From contig NZ_SJPF01000006.1 of the NCBI RefSeq assembly GCF_007859755.1, positions 10 through 64,009 on the forward strand: a stretch of DNA of 64,000 nt, written 5' to 3'. How positions within the stretch are numbered: position 1 is the stretch's first letter; each line of letters starts with the position of its first letter. Below are positions 1-9,900 of the stretch, one piece after another. The DNA comes from Blastopirellula retiformator. Its GTDB lineage: Bacteria > Planctomycetota > Planctomycetia > Pirellulales > Pirellulaceae. Both the position numbers and the translations under genes were made by a program. The notes below the pieces were generated by a model. It saw only the letters and a program-made list of their open reading frames with translations. It had not been told where the DNA came from and did no database searches.

Positions 1-50
1 TCGAACTCGACGTCTTTTAATCGACGCTCGTGGTCAAACACTGCACAACA

Positions 51-87
51 AAAAACGGACGGACCGAGAAGGCCCGTCCGTTTTTTT
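51..87. terminator. Bidirectional intrinsic terminator
   Basis: A perfect stem (ACGGACGG pairing with CCGTCCGT) has A-tracts on its left and a T7 run on its right, so it can terminate transcription on either strand. It probably ends a gene lying before the window start, and also the minus-strand transcript from the 413-1357 gene. Confidence 0.8.
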
Positions 88-104
88 GCGCGCAAAAATA
101 CTAG

Positions 105-259
105 AGCGTTTTTCTGATAGCTGTAGCGTTTCTGGCGTTGGTGAGGCAAGCTGGTCAAGGCGACCGAAGCAGGCGAATCCTCAAGATTCGTCGATGCAGG
201 TCAACGCCGACCAGCGCGGCCACAACCAGCCAGAACGATACAGATGGAGGAAAACCGCT
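105..259. mobile_element. MITE-like element family B, copy 1 (155 bp)
   Basis: The ends are inverted (AGCGTTTTTC at the left, GAAAACCGCT at the right), with CTAG on the left and CTAA on the right. It matches the element at 38193-38301 almost base for base, except for a 46-bp segment present only here that begins with GGTCAA and is followed by a second GGTCAA. It carries no gene. Its right edge abuts element A copy 1. The 4-bp YTAR flanks resemble IS5-family targets; that assignment is inference. Confidence 0.8.
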
Positions 260-263
260 CTAA

Positions 264-412
264 CTGCCTGTTGAAAAATGCCATCGTGGCATTTTCCAAC
301 CTCGCCAGGCTCAGAGCATAGCTCTTCGCGGCTCGCAAAATAACGACTTACGTCGCTATTTTGGGATCGCATCCCTGCGATCCAGCAGCCCGTTGAGAAA
401 ATCAACGGACTG
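264..412. mobile_element. MITE-like element family A, copy 1 (149 bp)
   Basis: A 149-bp element flanked by CTAA on both sides, with imperfect terminal inverted repeats (CTGCCTGTTGA against CAGTCCGTTGA). It is nearly identical in length and sequence to the copy at 22119-22267. The interior holds three short hairpins: AATGCC/GGCATT, AAAATA-CGAC/GTCG-TATTTT and GGATCGCA/TGCGATCC. It has no coding capacity. It sits at the stop codon of the adjacent minus-strand gene. Confidence 0.85.
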
Positions 413-1357
413 CTAACGTCCCCCGTCTGACTTCATATTCGGCGCCAGCCCCATAAGCGCTGGCGCCATTTCCGAATACTTCAATTCCGCCGCGTCCCAA
501 TCGACATCATCGAAGATCGGAATCGACTTACGCACTTCCGGCTTCCGCATCGCACGATGGGCGATGAATAACTGCCCAAGAACCTTGACGGCGGAGTCCT
601 GATCCAGCCCTTGGTACGCTTCTTGGCCGAGGATCGGCAGATTCTTTGGAAGATCGGCTTCCGCGGGAAACGTTAGCAGGTTTTCGTCGACTGCTCCGTT
701 CACCGAGAGGACCTCAATTTCGATCGCCGGATCGGTCGGCGATTCTCGAAACATCTGCATCTTCGTCAAAGGATATTCGCGCGACAGATCAAACAAGCAG
801 GTGAGCTTGGTATCTCCGCTGGCCGATGACGCTTTCATCTCCCATCGCTCAGCGTCCAGCTTGTTCCATTTCGGCGGTTGGATTCGGGTCAAGAACGTGC
901 CGGGATCGAGTTTGATCAAGTCCTTGCGTTCGGCGAACTCGTCATCCCCGATCAATCCGTAATTGAATTGGAGTCGCTCCTCCGGTTCGGTCTTCAAGTG
1001 GAGGCCGACCTGCGGAAACTGCTCGTCCGTCAGGATGCCGCGCTGACGAACGATATCGTAAATGAAAACTTTGCCGTGCACCGCCACGCAAATCGGGACC
1101 TTACCGAACGGATCGGAGAGAATCATCCCTTGCGATTCGCGGCCGCGATTGCGGTCCCAGCCAACATGAGCGCGATAGGCGAAAGGCCCCAATCCCGGTA
1201 GCGAAAAGATAAACTCGCACGATTTCACACGTTCGTTATCGGGCGACAAGACTGGCATGCGGGCGATCAAGTCTTCCAGCTTGGGCGGTTCGGCGCCGAT
1301 GGCGAACGAACAACAAGCGAGCCAGCCAAGACATCCAATAGCGATACGAGCGAACAT
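413..1357 (-). CDS. Secreted hypothetical protein
   Basis: About 314 residues starting MFARIAIG, with an N-terminal signal peptide ending near FAIGAE and no further membrane segment. I do not recognise the family; the body looks like a globular exported protein of the kind common in planctomycetes. I chose the ATG at 1357 because TGGAG lies about 7 nt upstream; an ATG four codons earlier (1369) is also possible. The TAG stop lies in the CTAA target duplication of mobile element A. Function unknown. Confidence 0.75.
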   Translation of the reverse strand: MFARIAIGCLGWLACCSFAIGAEPPKLEDLIARMPVLSPDNERVKSCEFIFSLPGLGPFAYRAHVGWDRNRGRESQGMILSDPFGKVPICVAVHGKVFIYDIVRQRGILTDEQFPQVGLHLKTEPEERLQFNYGLIGDDEFAERKDLIKLDPGTFLTRIQPPKWNKLDAERWEMKASSASGDTKLTCLFDLSREYPLTKMQMFRESPTDPAIEIEVLSVNGAVDENLLTFPAEADLPKNLPILGQEAYQGLDQDSAVKVLGQLFIAHRAMRKPEVRKSIPIFDDVDWDAAELKYSEMAPALMGLAPNMKSDGGR

Positions 1358-1474
1358 CAGCAACTCCATTCACGCTGGGGGACAAGCAGATGCCGCTAGA
1401 GTAGCGGAGTCTCAACCGATCAGCAAGAATTTCCGTGCGGAAGAGCACGGCTCACAGAGACGCGGCACACCCTG

Positions 1475-2461
1475 CTAGGTTGCCGGGCGAAGCTCTTTCA
1501 GCTTCGCCTGTGCCTGCATGATGTCTTGCGGCAGCGGCGCGAGGAACTCGCGGATCTGGCTATCATCTGGATGGGCGATTGCCAGGCGGCGGGCATGGAG
1601 CGCCGTGCGGCCGATCACCACCGCGTCGCTGTCGTCGTGCTTTAGTTCGCCCAGCGTCAGCACGCGGCGTCCGCCGTAATGCGGATCGCACAATACCGGA
1701 TGGCCGGCGTGGGCCAGGTGGACGCGGATCTGATGCGTACGTCCCGTCTTCGGCAGCGCTTTGACGGCGGCGAAGCCGTTGTACCGCTCGATCACTTCGT
1801 AGAAGGTCTGGGCTTCTTTCCCTTCGTCATCACCGCGGCGGATCGCCATGCGTTCACGAATCTTCGGGTGAGGGCCGATCGGCTGGTTGATCATGTCCCG
1901 ATCGCGATCAGGCGCGCCGACGACCAGGGCGAAGTACTCCTTCTCTGTCGTGCGATCTTGGAACTGCTTCTTCAGGTACTCATGCGCTTCGTCATCTTTG
2001 GCGATCAGGATGACGCCGCTGGTGTCGCGGTCGAGACGATGCACGATGCCGGGCCGGGTCGGGCCGCCGCTGGTGCTCAGTTGGGCGAAGTTGCCGCGTA
2101 GCGCCTCGGTCAGCGTCCCTTTCCATTGCCCCTTGGCCGGGTGGGTGATCATCCCGGCAGGCTTGTTGATGGCCGCGATCCGGTCATCCTGGTAGATAAT
2201 GTCGAGCTGAATGCTGCTGTTGCCGACCTGCTCGTCACTTCGCGGCTCGACCGTCGGATAGACCAGCAGTTCGCCGACGGTCAGCTTGTGAGCCGGACGA
2301 CAGTTGATGCCGTCGATCGTGACATGGCCCGCTTCAATCGCTTTGCGGATCTGCCCACGGCTGACGCCTTCGAACAGCGTGGCGAGATATTGGTCGACGC
2401 GGCGTCCCGCCTCTTCGGCGGTGACGACCAGTTCGTGCAGCGGTGAATCAGAATCAGGCAT
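1475..2461 (-). CDS. RluD-family 23S rRNA pseudouridine synthase
   Basis: 328 residues. An N-terminal S4-like RNA-binding domain (about residues 10-75, with RVDQYLATLFEGVSRGQIRK) is followed by the pseudouridine synthase domain. The catalytic-Asp motif HRLDRDTSGVILIAKD and the later GRTHQIRVHLAHAGHP motif are both intact. The family isomerises uridines in the large-subunit rRNA; RluD, RluC and RluA cannot be separated by eye, although the S4 domain favours RluC/D. The start lies about 12 nt after the stop of the upstream gene (2474-3514), suggesting co-transcription. Confidence 0.92.
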   Translation of the reverse strand: MPDSDSPLHELVVTAEEAGRRVDQYLATLFEGVSRGQIRKAIEAGHVTIDGINCRPAHKLTVGELLVYPTVEPRSDEQVGNSSIQLDIIYQDDRIAAINKPAGMITHPAKGQWKGTLTEALRGNFAQLSTSGGPTRPGIVHRLDRDTSGVILIAKDDEAHEYLKKQFQDRTTEKEYFALVVGAPDRDRDMINQPIGPHPKIRERMAIRRGDDEGKEAQTFYEVIERYNGFAAVKALPKTGRTHQIRVHLAHAGHPVLCDPHYGGRRVLTLGELKHDDSDAVVIGRTALHARRLAIAHPDDSQIREFLAPLPQDIMQAQAKLKELRPAT

Positions 2462-2473
2462 TCGGCTCTGCGA

Positions 2474-3514
2474 CTACTCGGCGGCCGGTTGCTCTTCGGT
2501 CGCCGGCTTTTCTGCGGTCTCAGCCGGTGCTTCCGGGGCCGGTTCCGACATCGGCGCTTCGGCGGCCGCCTTTTCCTCAGCGGCCGGTTTCGCTTCTTCG
2601 GCCGTTTTTTCATCAGCCGTCGGCGGAGCGGACGGGGCCGGCGAATCAGCCGGAGTTTCGGTCGCCGGCGATTCCGGCTGCGGCATCAGGTCGCCTTCGC
2701 CCGGTTGCGGCAGGCCCGAGTTGTCCGGCATCAGGTTGATCGGGGCGCTGCCGGGTCCGTCAAGCAATCCGCCGGCTCCGCCGGGGCGAGTCAACGCGTC
2801 GCGCGACGGCAAGGTCAGGTTCGGGTCGCTCGGCAGATCCTGGTTCAAAATGCCGGTCGTCGGCGATGCCTTCGGAGCGAAGTCTTGCTCGCTGTACCAG
2901 GTATAGAACTCTTCGGTCCCTTTGCTCTTGAGCAGTTCCAAACGCTCGCCAGCCCATTTGCCGAAGGGGGACTCCGGAAACTGCGACGACAGCTTTTCGT
3001 AAGTTTCGGTCGCAGTCTGGAGGCTTTCCTTGGTCGCCAGGACTTCGCTCGACTGACCGATGCCCCACATGGCGCGTTGCTTCAGTTCCGGTACATCGGC
3101 CGCATTCCGAGCATTCTCGAAAGCCTTGATCGAACGCTCCAGATCGAGCTTTGCATCGTCGGGCTGGGTGAAATACTTTTCCAGCCCTTGGCGGTAGAGA
3201 TCGTAGCCTAGGAACAGCTCGGCCCAGGCGCCTGCCGGACGACCGTGATAGGCGCTGCCGACCGCTTCCAAAGCTGGCGTCATTTGAGCGTCTTGCTGCC
3301 CCATCAACGCCGAGGCGGTGAACAGTTCGCCCCAACCGCTGGCCCGGGCCATCTTGTTTTGATACTGGAACCAGGTAACCGCGATCCCGGCCACCAGAAT
3401 CGCAATCACCACCCCTGCCACGATCTTGGCCTGAGGGCCCATTTGCTCCATTCCCTTTTCGAGAACTTGCTCCAGATCGTTTTTCTGCAGTTCGTGGCGG
3501 CGTTCGCTTTTCAT
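2474..3514 (-). CDS. Membrane-anchored TPR-like protein
   Basis: About 346 residues starting MKSERRHELQ. A charged N-terminus precedes one membrane segment (roughly residues 30-50, IVAGVVIAILVAGIAVTWF). An alpha-helical TPR-like region follows, reminiscent of the YfgM/BamD-like TPR_21 type, then a long Pro/Ala/Glu-rich low-complexity tail. Nine upstream codons are open but the ATG at 3514 begins the conserved-looking part. It probably faces the periplasm. It lies directly upstream of the rRNA pseudouridine synthase. No catalytic motif is seen. Confidence 0.75.
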   Translation of the reverse strand: MKSERRHELQKNDLEQVLEKGMEQMGPQAKIVAGVVIAILVAGIAVTWFQYQNKMARASGWGELFTASALMGQQDAQMTPALEAVGSAYHGRPAGAWAELFLGYDLYRQGLEKYFTQPDDAKLDLERSIKAFENARNAADVPELKQRAMWGIGQSSEVLATKESLQTATETYEKLSSQFPESPFGKWAGERLELLKSKGTEEFYTWYSEQDFAPKASPTTGILNQDLPSDPNLTLPSRDALTRPGGAGGLLDGPGSAPINLMPDNSGLPQPGEGDLMPQPESPATETPADSPAPSAPPTADEKTAEEAKPAAEEKAAAEAPMSEPAPEAPAETAEKPATEEQPAAE

Positions 3515-3695
3515 GACTGACGTAGCACGGTTTGAGGGCAACTGGGGGCGGAAAGCTACTTAACAGTAGCCGACGCCTAGATTTAGAGTCCAAACCGTGA
3601 ATATAGAAGCGATGCGCAAGGGGCGTCAAGACCGAGTGCCGCTTGGACTGGGGGAAATGGGCTCTCTAGCTTGCGCATTCTTCCAGGCCGTGCGG

Positions 3696-3769
3696 AATGA
3701 CGAATGCCGACGCTCGAATGACGAATTTTCTCGCAAATTTTCTTCATTCGACCTTCCAGATTCGTCATT
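3696..3769. repeat. AATGACGAAT-type intergenic repeat
   Basis: GAATGACGAAT occurs twice (3696-3706 and 3716-3726) and its complement ATTCGTCATT lies at 3760-3769, giving an inverted-repeat spacer. If translated it yields the Met-Thr-Asn-rich peptide that wrongly extends gene models, which argues for a downstream start for the helicase. Confidence 0.6.
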
Positions 3770-3873
3770 TTCTTCGCCCGGTTGCCAAAATAGCCAGTCA
3801 CAAATTACGATCGATCCTCTCGTCGATCAGCGGCGGTCGCAAGCAACACTCGGTGCAAGGAAGTACGGACTCC

Positions 3874-5868
3874 GTGAGCGGACTGAATCTGGCCCAACAA
3901 GACGCAGTCGATACCCTCTCTGGACCGATGCTGGTACTGGCCGGCGCCGGTTCGGGCAAGACCCGCGTCGTGACGTTCCGTATCGCCAACCTCATTCGCC
4001 ATGGGGTTCGGCCAGGCCGCATCCTGGCGGTGACGTTCACCAACAAAGCGGCGGCCGAAATGCGCGAACGCGCACTCTCGATCCTCGGCAGCAAGACGAC
4101 CGAGCAGCCGGTCGTCTCGACGTTTCACTCGCACTGCGTCCAGGTACTGCGGCGAAACATCAATCGCTTGGGCTATCCGCTGAAGTTCGCCATTTACGAT
4201 CGCGGTGACCAGGAATCGGTGATCCGGGCCGCACTGCGCGAAATCCGCGTCCCCAACGAATCGCTCCGCCCCGGCGATGCGCTCAATAACATCAGCCGCT
4301 GGAAAACGGCCGGCATTCGTCCTCCGGAAGCGGTCGGCCACGCCCAAACCGACAAAGAGCATCTTTCGGCCATGGCCTATCGCCGTTATCAGAACGCGCT
4401 AAAAAGCTGCGGCGCCGTCGACTTTGACGATCTGCTGCTGCTGACCGAAGAGCTGTTCACCAACCACGACGACATCCGCGAAGAGGAAGCGTCGAAGTTC
4501 GATCACCTGATGATCGACGAATACCAGGACACCAACGGCAGCCAGTACCGGATTGTCCGCGGCTTGGCCGAAGCGCACCGCAACCTGTGCGTGGTCGGCG
4601 ACGACGATCAATCGATCTACTCGTGGCGCGGCGCCGAAGTTCAGCACATTCTGCGTTTCCAGCGCGACTGGCCCGAGGCGAAGGTGATCTACCTGAAAGA
4701 TAACTACCGCTGCACGGCGGCGATCTTGGAACTGGCCAACCGCCTGATTCAGTTCAACTCGACGCGGTACGACAAAGACCTGGAAGCGGCCCGCTTTGGC
4801 GGCGAACGCCCGCAGATCTGGCAGTTCAAAGACGAAGAAAAAGAGGCCGAAGAAGTCGTCAACGACATCGCCCGCAAGTTGACGCAGCCCGAGTTCGAAC
4901 CTCGCGACTTTGCGATTCTATTTCGCACCAACGAACAGCCGCGTGCGTTTGAGCAACAACTGCGTACGATGAAGATCCCCTACATCTTGATCGGCGGGAT
5001 GTCGTTCTTCGACCGCAAAGAAGTTCGCGATCTGATCTCCTACTTGAAGGTGATTCATTCGCCGATCGACGAGGTTTCGCTGTTGCGAATTTTGAACACG
5101 CCCCCGCGCGGCATCGGGCAGCAAACGGTCAAGCAACTGATGGACTACGCCGTCAACGAAGGGAAACCGCTGTGGGAAGCGTTTCCCTCGGTCCGCTCGA
5201 TCCGCGGCCTCTCCGACAACGCCGCCAACGCGGTGATCGATTTCTCGTCGCTGATCCGCCGCTACCAAAAGCGGTTTGAAACCGAACCGATGTCACACGT
5301 CGTCCGTTCGCTGATCGTCGACATCAAGTACCAGAAAGAGCTGGAGCGGCTCTATCCTGACCCGAAAGATCGCGAGTCGCGGGAGATGGCGATCGAACAG
5401 GTGGTCAACGCCGTGAGCGCCTTCGAGTCGAGCCGCAAGAAACCAACGCTCAGCAAGTTCCTAGACGACTCGGCACTGTCAGGCGGCGACTTCGACAACG
5501 AGAAGGAAAAGCAGCTGGCCCAAAACGGCGTTGTGCTCATGACGCTGCACGCCGCCAAGGGGCTAGAGTTCCCCAACGTTTACATGGTCGGCATGGAAGA
5601 AGGCATCTTGCCACATGCCCGAAGCGTGAAAGAAGAAGGCGCCGCGGTCGAAGAAGAACGCCGGCTTTGCTACGTCGGCATCACGCGAGCGCAAGACCGT
5701 TTGACCTTCTCACTGGCGACCTCCCGCAAGCGTTGGGGTAAAGCCCGACCGACCGATACCAGTCGGTTCCTGTACGAGATCACCGGCCAGGCCGACAACG
5801 CCGCCAAGTCGGCCCGGATGGCAAAGTCGCCACGAGACCGCGCCCGCAGAGCGACTAAACGAGGTTAA
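3874..5868 (+). CDS. pcrA: PcrA/UvrD-type ATP-dependent DNA helicase
   Basis: About 664 residues of a superfamily 1A 3'-5' helicase acting in nucleotide-excision and replication-fork repair. Visible motifs are Walker A GAGSGKT, the DExx-type box IDEYQDTN, GDDDQSIYSWRGAE, DNYRC, TLHAAKGLEF and the C-terminal VGITRAQDRL. The frame is open from 3697, but the first part is the intergenic AATGACGAAT repeat. I therefore prefer the GTG at 3874, which has AAGGAAG about 10 nt upstream and begins MSGLNLAQQDAV. Rep is the closest alternative. Confidence 0.93.
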   Translation: MSGLNLAQQDAVDTLSGPMLVLAGAGSGKTRVVTFRIANLIRHGVRPGRILAVTFTNKAAAEMRERALSILGSKTTEQPVVSTFHSHCVQVLRRNINRLGYPLKFAIYDRGDQESVIRAALREIRVPNESLRPGDALNNISRWKTAGIRPPEAVGHAQTDKEHLSAMAYRRYQNALKSCGAVDFDDLLLLTEELFTNHDDIREEEASKFDHLMIDEYQDTNGSQYRIVRGLAEAHRNLCVVGDDDQSIYSWRGAEVQHILRFQRDWPEAKVIYLKDNYRCTAAILELANRLIQFNSTRYDKDLEAARFGGERPQIWQFKDEEKEAEEVVNDIARKLTQPEFEPRDFAILFRTNEQPRAFEQQLRTMKIPYILIGGMSFFDRKEVRDLISYLKVIHSPIDEVSLLRILNTPPRGIGQQTVKQLMDYAVNEGKPLWEAFPSVRSIRGLSDNAANAVIDFSSLIRRYQKRFETEPMSHVVRSLIVDIKYQKELERLYPDPKDRESREMAIEQVVNAVSAFESSRKKPTLSKFLDDSALSGGDFDNEKEKQLAQNGVVLMTLHAAKGLEFPNVYMVGMEEGILPHARSVKEEGAAVEEERRLCYVGITRAQDRLTFSLATSRKRWGKARPTDTSRFLYEITGQADNAAKSARMAKSPRDRARRATKRG

Positions 5869-5880
5869 CGAAAACCTCGT

Positions 5881-6774
5881 CTAAAAACTCGCACTTGCGG
5901 TATGCTCGATTATCGCCCCGCAGATCTGTGGCCAAAGCGGACGCGGGCGATCGTGCCCCATGTCTTGCAGCAGCAACAGCCGGGCGTTTGGCGCCAATTC
6001 GGCAGTGCGCTGGCCGCCACTGGGAGGGATCAACGTGTCGTCGAGTCCGTGAATCACCAAAGTCGGAACGGTTAGCGACTTTAGCGCTGTTTCGCGCGAA
6101 CCGTTGGCGATAAGCGCGGCAATCTGTCGAGCGGCGCCCTCAGGATAGTACGAACGATCATAGCTCTCGGCGGCGCGTTTCCTCGTTTCTTCTGGGTCAA
6201 AATACTTCTTAGAACTCCAGACAGCCGACTTGACTGCGGCTTGGATGAATCCCTCACGGTCGCTCGGCGACGGAGTAAATAAGGCGCGCATCGCTTCGGG
6301 AGACGACTGCCCGACATGCGGCTCGCCGGTCGTCGACATCATCGAAGTGAGGGTCAGGACGCGATCAGGGTATTCGCTCGCCATGACCTGCGCGATTACG
6401 CCCCCCATGGAGGAACCAACCACGTGCGCCCGAGGCGATTGCAGGCCATCAAGCAGTGCGATCGCATCGCCGACCATGTCTTCGATGGAATAGGGAATCA
6501 ATTCCCGGGCGGCGTCGAACTCGCCCGCCGACACATGGGCAATCACCTGATTCAGATCGACCTGCTGACCATCCATTTTCGAAGAGAGTCCGCAATCACG
6601 ATTGTCGAATCGAATCACGAACCGTCCTGCATCGGCCAGTTGTTGGCAAAAGGGAGAGGACCAGCCAATCATCTGCGCGCCAAATCCCATGATCAGCAAT
6701 AGAGGAGGATCACTGCTGGCGCCGAACGTGTCATATTCGATTTCTAAACCAGCCGGCGTACGAATCTGCGCCAT
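5881..6774 (-). CDS. Alpha/beta hydrolase
   Basis: 297 residues with an alpha/beta-hydrolase fold. It shows an oxyanion-type LIMGFGAQ, the nucleophile elbow VGSSMGGVIA, an acid residue in HGLDDTLIPP and the catalytic His in DMGHDRP. There is no signal peptide, so it is probably cytoplasmic. AGGTAACG lies just upstream of the ATG. The substrate cannot be predicted. It is convergent with the helicase gene, with only 12 bp between the stops. Confidence 0.88.
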   Translation of the reverse strand: MAQIRTPAGLEIEYDTFGASSDPPLLLIMGFGAQMIGWSSPFCQQLADAGRFVIRFDNRDCGLSSKMDGQQVDLNQVIAHVSAGEFDAARELIPYSIEDMVGDAIALLDGLQSPRAHVVGSSMGGVIAQVMASEYPDRVLTLTSMMSTTGEPHVGQSSPEAMRALFTPSPSDREGFIQAAVKSAVWSSKKYFDPEETRKRAAESYDRSYYPEGAARQIAALIANGSRETALKSLTVPTLVIHGLDDTLIPPSGGQRTAELAPNARLLLLQDMGHDRPRPLWPQICGAIIEHTASASF

Positions 6775-6848
6775 CGTCGTTACCTTTTTGCTGCTATCAC
6801 ATCACCCATGATTCGGGGAATCTACCTTCCAGGCGATCCCCTAAACGC

Positions 6849-6878
6849 AAAAAAGACGCCGGGGTTCGGCGTCTTTTT
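6849..6878. terminator. Intrinsic terminator
   Basis: The stem GACGCCG/CGGCGTC has A6 on the left and T5 on the right. It lies downstream of the minus-strand YhaN-type gene, so it probably ends that two-gene transcript. Confidence 0.8.
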
Positions 6879-6903
6879 CGTTCGCTTGAAACATTGCAGC
6901 CTG

Positions 6904-9900
6904 CTACGCCGCCCCTTCCTGACGACGCTTGCGAATCAACGCCGGATCGAGATCCGGATGCCCCTCCCACCAGATCTTCGGCGAGTCCCAACCAAATTGA
7001 TTCTCGGACGGAATCGGACGGGGTTGCGGCTGCGGCTTGGGTTCTGGCGCTGGTTGCGGCTCTGGCTTGGCTTTCACTTCGATGACCAGGTCGACCACTT
7101 CCGGCACGGCAACGATAGGCAGCGAAACTTCGATCTTTTCGACAATCGGCTCCTCGACTGGCGCCTCTTCAGCAACCGGCTCTTCTATGGCCGGCTCGTC
7201 GTCGAGCAAATCGTCCAAGGCAATGCCAACCATGTCGACGTCAGCGGCGTCCTTCAACGCGTAGTCGGACGGCTCGACCTCGGCGACCGGTTCCGGCTCT
7301 TCGTGTTCGCTCCGTTCCAAGTAGTACTCGGCGTCGATCAGGCGAATCGGCTGCGTCTCCGGCTCATCGAACAGATCGCCGTCGGCCAGCGCCAGATCTT
7401 CGTCTAGCCGCTTCTTCGGCTTGATGTCGATCTTCAGCTGGTGAAGTTCCAGATAGGGCACGATCGGCAATTCAACGCAGAATGGCGGCGGCGTGATGAT
7501 CGGCTCTTCGACCACCGGTTCCGGCTCTACGACCTCTTCCACTACCGCCTCTTCGACCGGGTCAGGCAAACGAGCCGGTTCGGGTCGGCAGACGCCGGTG
7601 ACCTGCGGCAAGACGCGGACGTCCGCGCCGAGGTTCCCGAAGATCTCCAGGATGTGTTCATGGCAGGTGAAGACAAGCGTTTGGTGACCTTCTTTGGCGA
7701 AGCTCAGCAGCACTTCGGCGGTCGCCTTGCAACGCTTGGAGTCAAAGTTGACCATCACATCGTCCAAAATCACCGGCAAGATGCGGCCTTGGCGAGCGAA
7801 GGTGCGAACCAGCGCCAGACGCACGCTCAGGAAGACCTGCTCGCGGGTACCTTCGCTCAAGTGTTCCAGCGACTTCGAGCGGCCCTTGGCGTCTTCGACG
7901 TACAAGGTGTTCTCGCTGAGCGGCGTCCAGATGCGGACGTACTTGCCGAGCGATAACTTGTCCATGAAGATCGACGCCATCTTCAGCGTCTCGGGCTGAC
8001 GCTGCGTTTCGTAGATGCGGCGAATCTGATCGAGGATGTTGGCGGTAACGGCCAGCGACTGCCAACGTTCGATCGCTTGCTCGATTTGGGTCGCGACTTC
8101 GTTCAGTTCGAGCTGCGCCGAGGTCAATCGATCGCTTTCTTCCAACGTTTCGAGCTGAGCCTTCAGTTCGCCGCGACGCTCGAAGCCTTCCTTCAAGCTC
8201 CGCTGCGCCTGGTCGTGCTCCTGCATCAACTCGGTCATCTCTTTTTCGGCGTCGGTCGCCGAGACCTCACCCAGGTACTCTTCGATCGTTTCCAGCTCGA
8301 CATCGCCTAATTTGGTGACAATTTCGCCTTCGACTTCTTCCAGCTCCAACAGCAAAGCGGTGATCCGATTCGCTTTGTCGAGCAGCTTGCGATAGCCGTC
8401 TTCGTCTTCGACGCCAGCTTCGTCCAGAATCTCTTGACGCTGCTTGGCCGCCTTGCGCATCTCGCCGGCGGTCTTTTTGAACTCTTCCTTGATCTTGGCG
8501 GCGCGACCGCGTAGATCGACGCGTTGCTCCGATTGGGTCTGCTGCCGATCGAGTTCGGCCTTCAAGCGATCAAGCTGTTCCAGCCCATCCTTCGCCCCCT
8601 TCAGCCCCAGTTCGGTCGCCAGTTGGTTGATGCGAGATTCGACCGCCAGCGACTCTTCGGTCCGCTGCGTCTCTTGGTCCTGCAGGGTTTTCAGCTCTTT
8701 GCGCTTGTCGTGAATGTGCGACAAGATGCGGGCCAAAACCTTGATGCGATCGGGCTGCAGGTCGTCGGGCAGATCGAGAGCCCGCAGCGCGTCGCGCCAA
8801 CGACGGCGAGCGTTGTTGACGGCATGCTCGGCGTCTTGAATCGTCTTCGAGGCGTAGTCGCTCTTCTGCTTCGCTTCGCCGGCGCGATTACCCAGCGGGA
8901 TCAGGCTTTCCAGATGCGACAGGTGATCTTCAGCCGATTGCAGACGGGCGACCAGCGGACCGCCTCCCTTCGGCAAGATGCCGTCAAACTCGTCCCGCTC
9001 TTCGCGGGCCTTGCTCAGCTGCACGTTGACCAGCTCAAACTGACGCTTGACGCCATCCAGGTTGTGCTTGACGGTCCGCTCCATCGTCACCTTGGTGAAG
9101 ACAACGCCCACCATAAAGGCGATCCCGAACAACGGCACCGCTTCATTCACGTCCGGCAGCACAATGGCCGAGCCAAAGATGTAAAGCAGCACCATCGTCA
9201 CGCCGGCCGAGAAAGTCAGCCCCAGCAGGGCGAGCAGCGGCCGCGGCAAAATTTGATTCTCTAGCAGGTCGGCCGATTCGATTTCGGCTTCACGACGCTG
9301 GAACTCCAGCTTGTCGATCTTTTCTTCGACCTGAATGCGGCGACGCAGCAGGTTGACCAGCTCGCCCGCCTTGTCGATCGCGCTGCTCAGATCTTCTTCG
9401 CCAGCGTTGGCTAGCGATTTTTCAACCTCGGTTTGCGTCGATTCCAGCTCATCTTCGTGCGAAGCGGCGGTTCGTTTCGCTTCTTCAAAGCGAACGACTT
9501 CCTGCTCCAGCGTCTGCATCGGCCCTTTGAGCGACTTCAGCTGCTTCGGCGTCAGGTCGGGACGACGACCTTGACCGAGCGTCACGCCGGTATTTTCCCA
9601 CGCCGCTTCGATCTCGCGTTTGACGTCGTCAATTTCGTCCTGCACGCCAGAGATCTGCTTGCGGATCGCGACGATCCAGTGGCGCTGTTCGCCGAGCGCG
9701 TCAACGCGGGCCGCATGTCGCGACAATTCGCGATTGAGCGGGATCGACTCGTGTTCGGTAAAGAGCGCCTTGTACTGCGAACGCAGCTCGGTGCACCGCC
9801 CTTTACGGCGCGAAACGCGCTCGCGCAGCTGCGTCAGGTGGTTCAGACGATCTTCGGCGACGTCCGGAATCTCGCCGGCGTCGTCGATCTTGGCGCTCAG

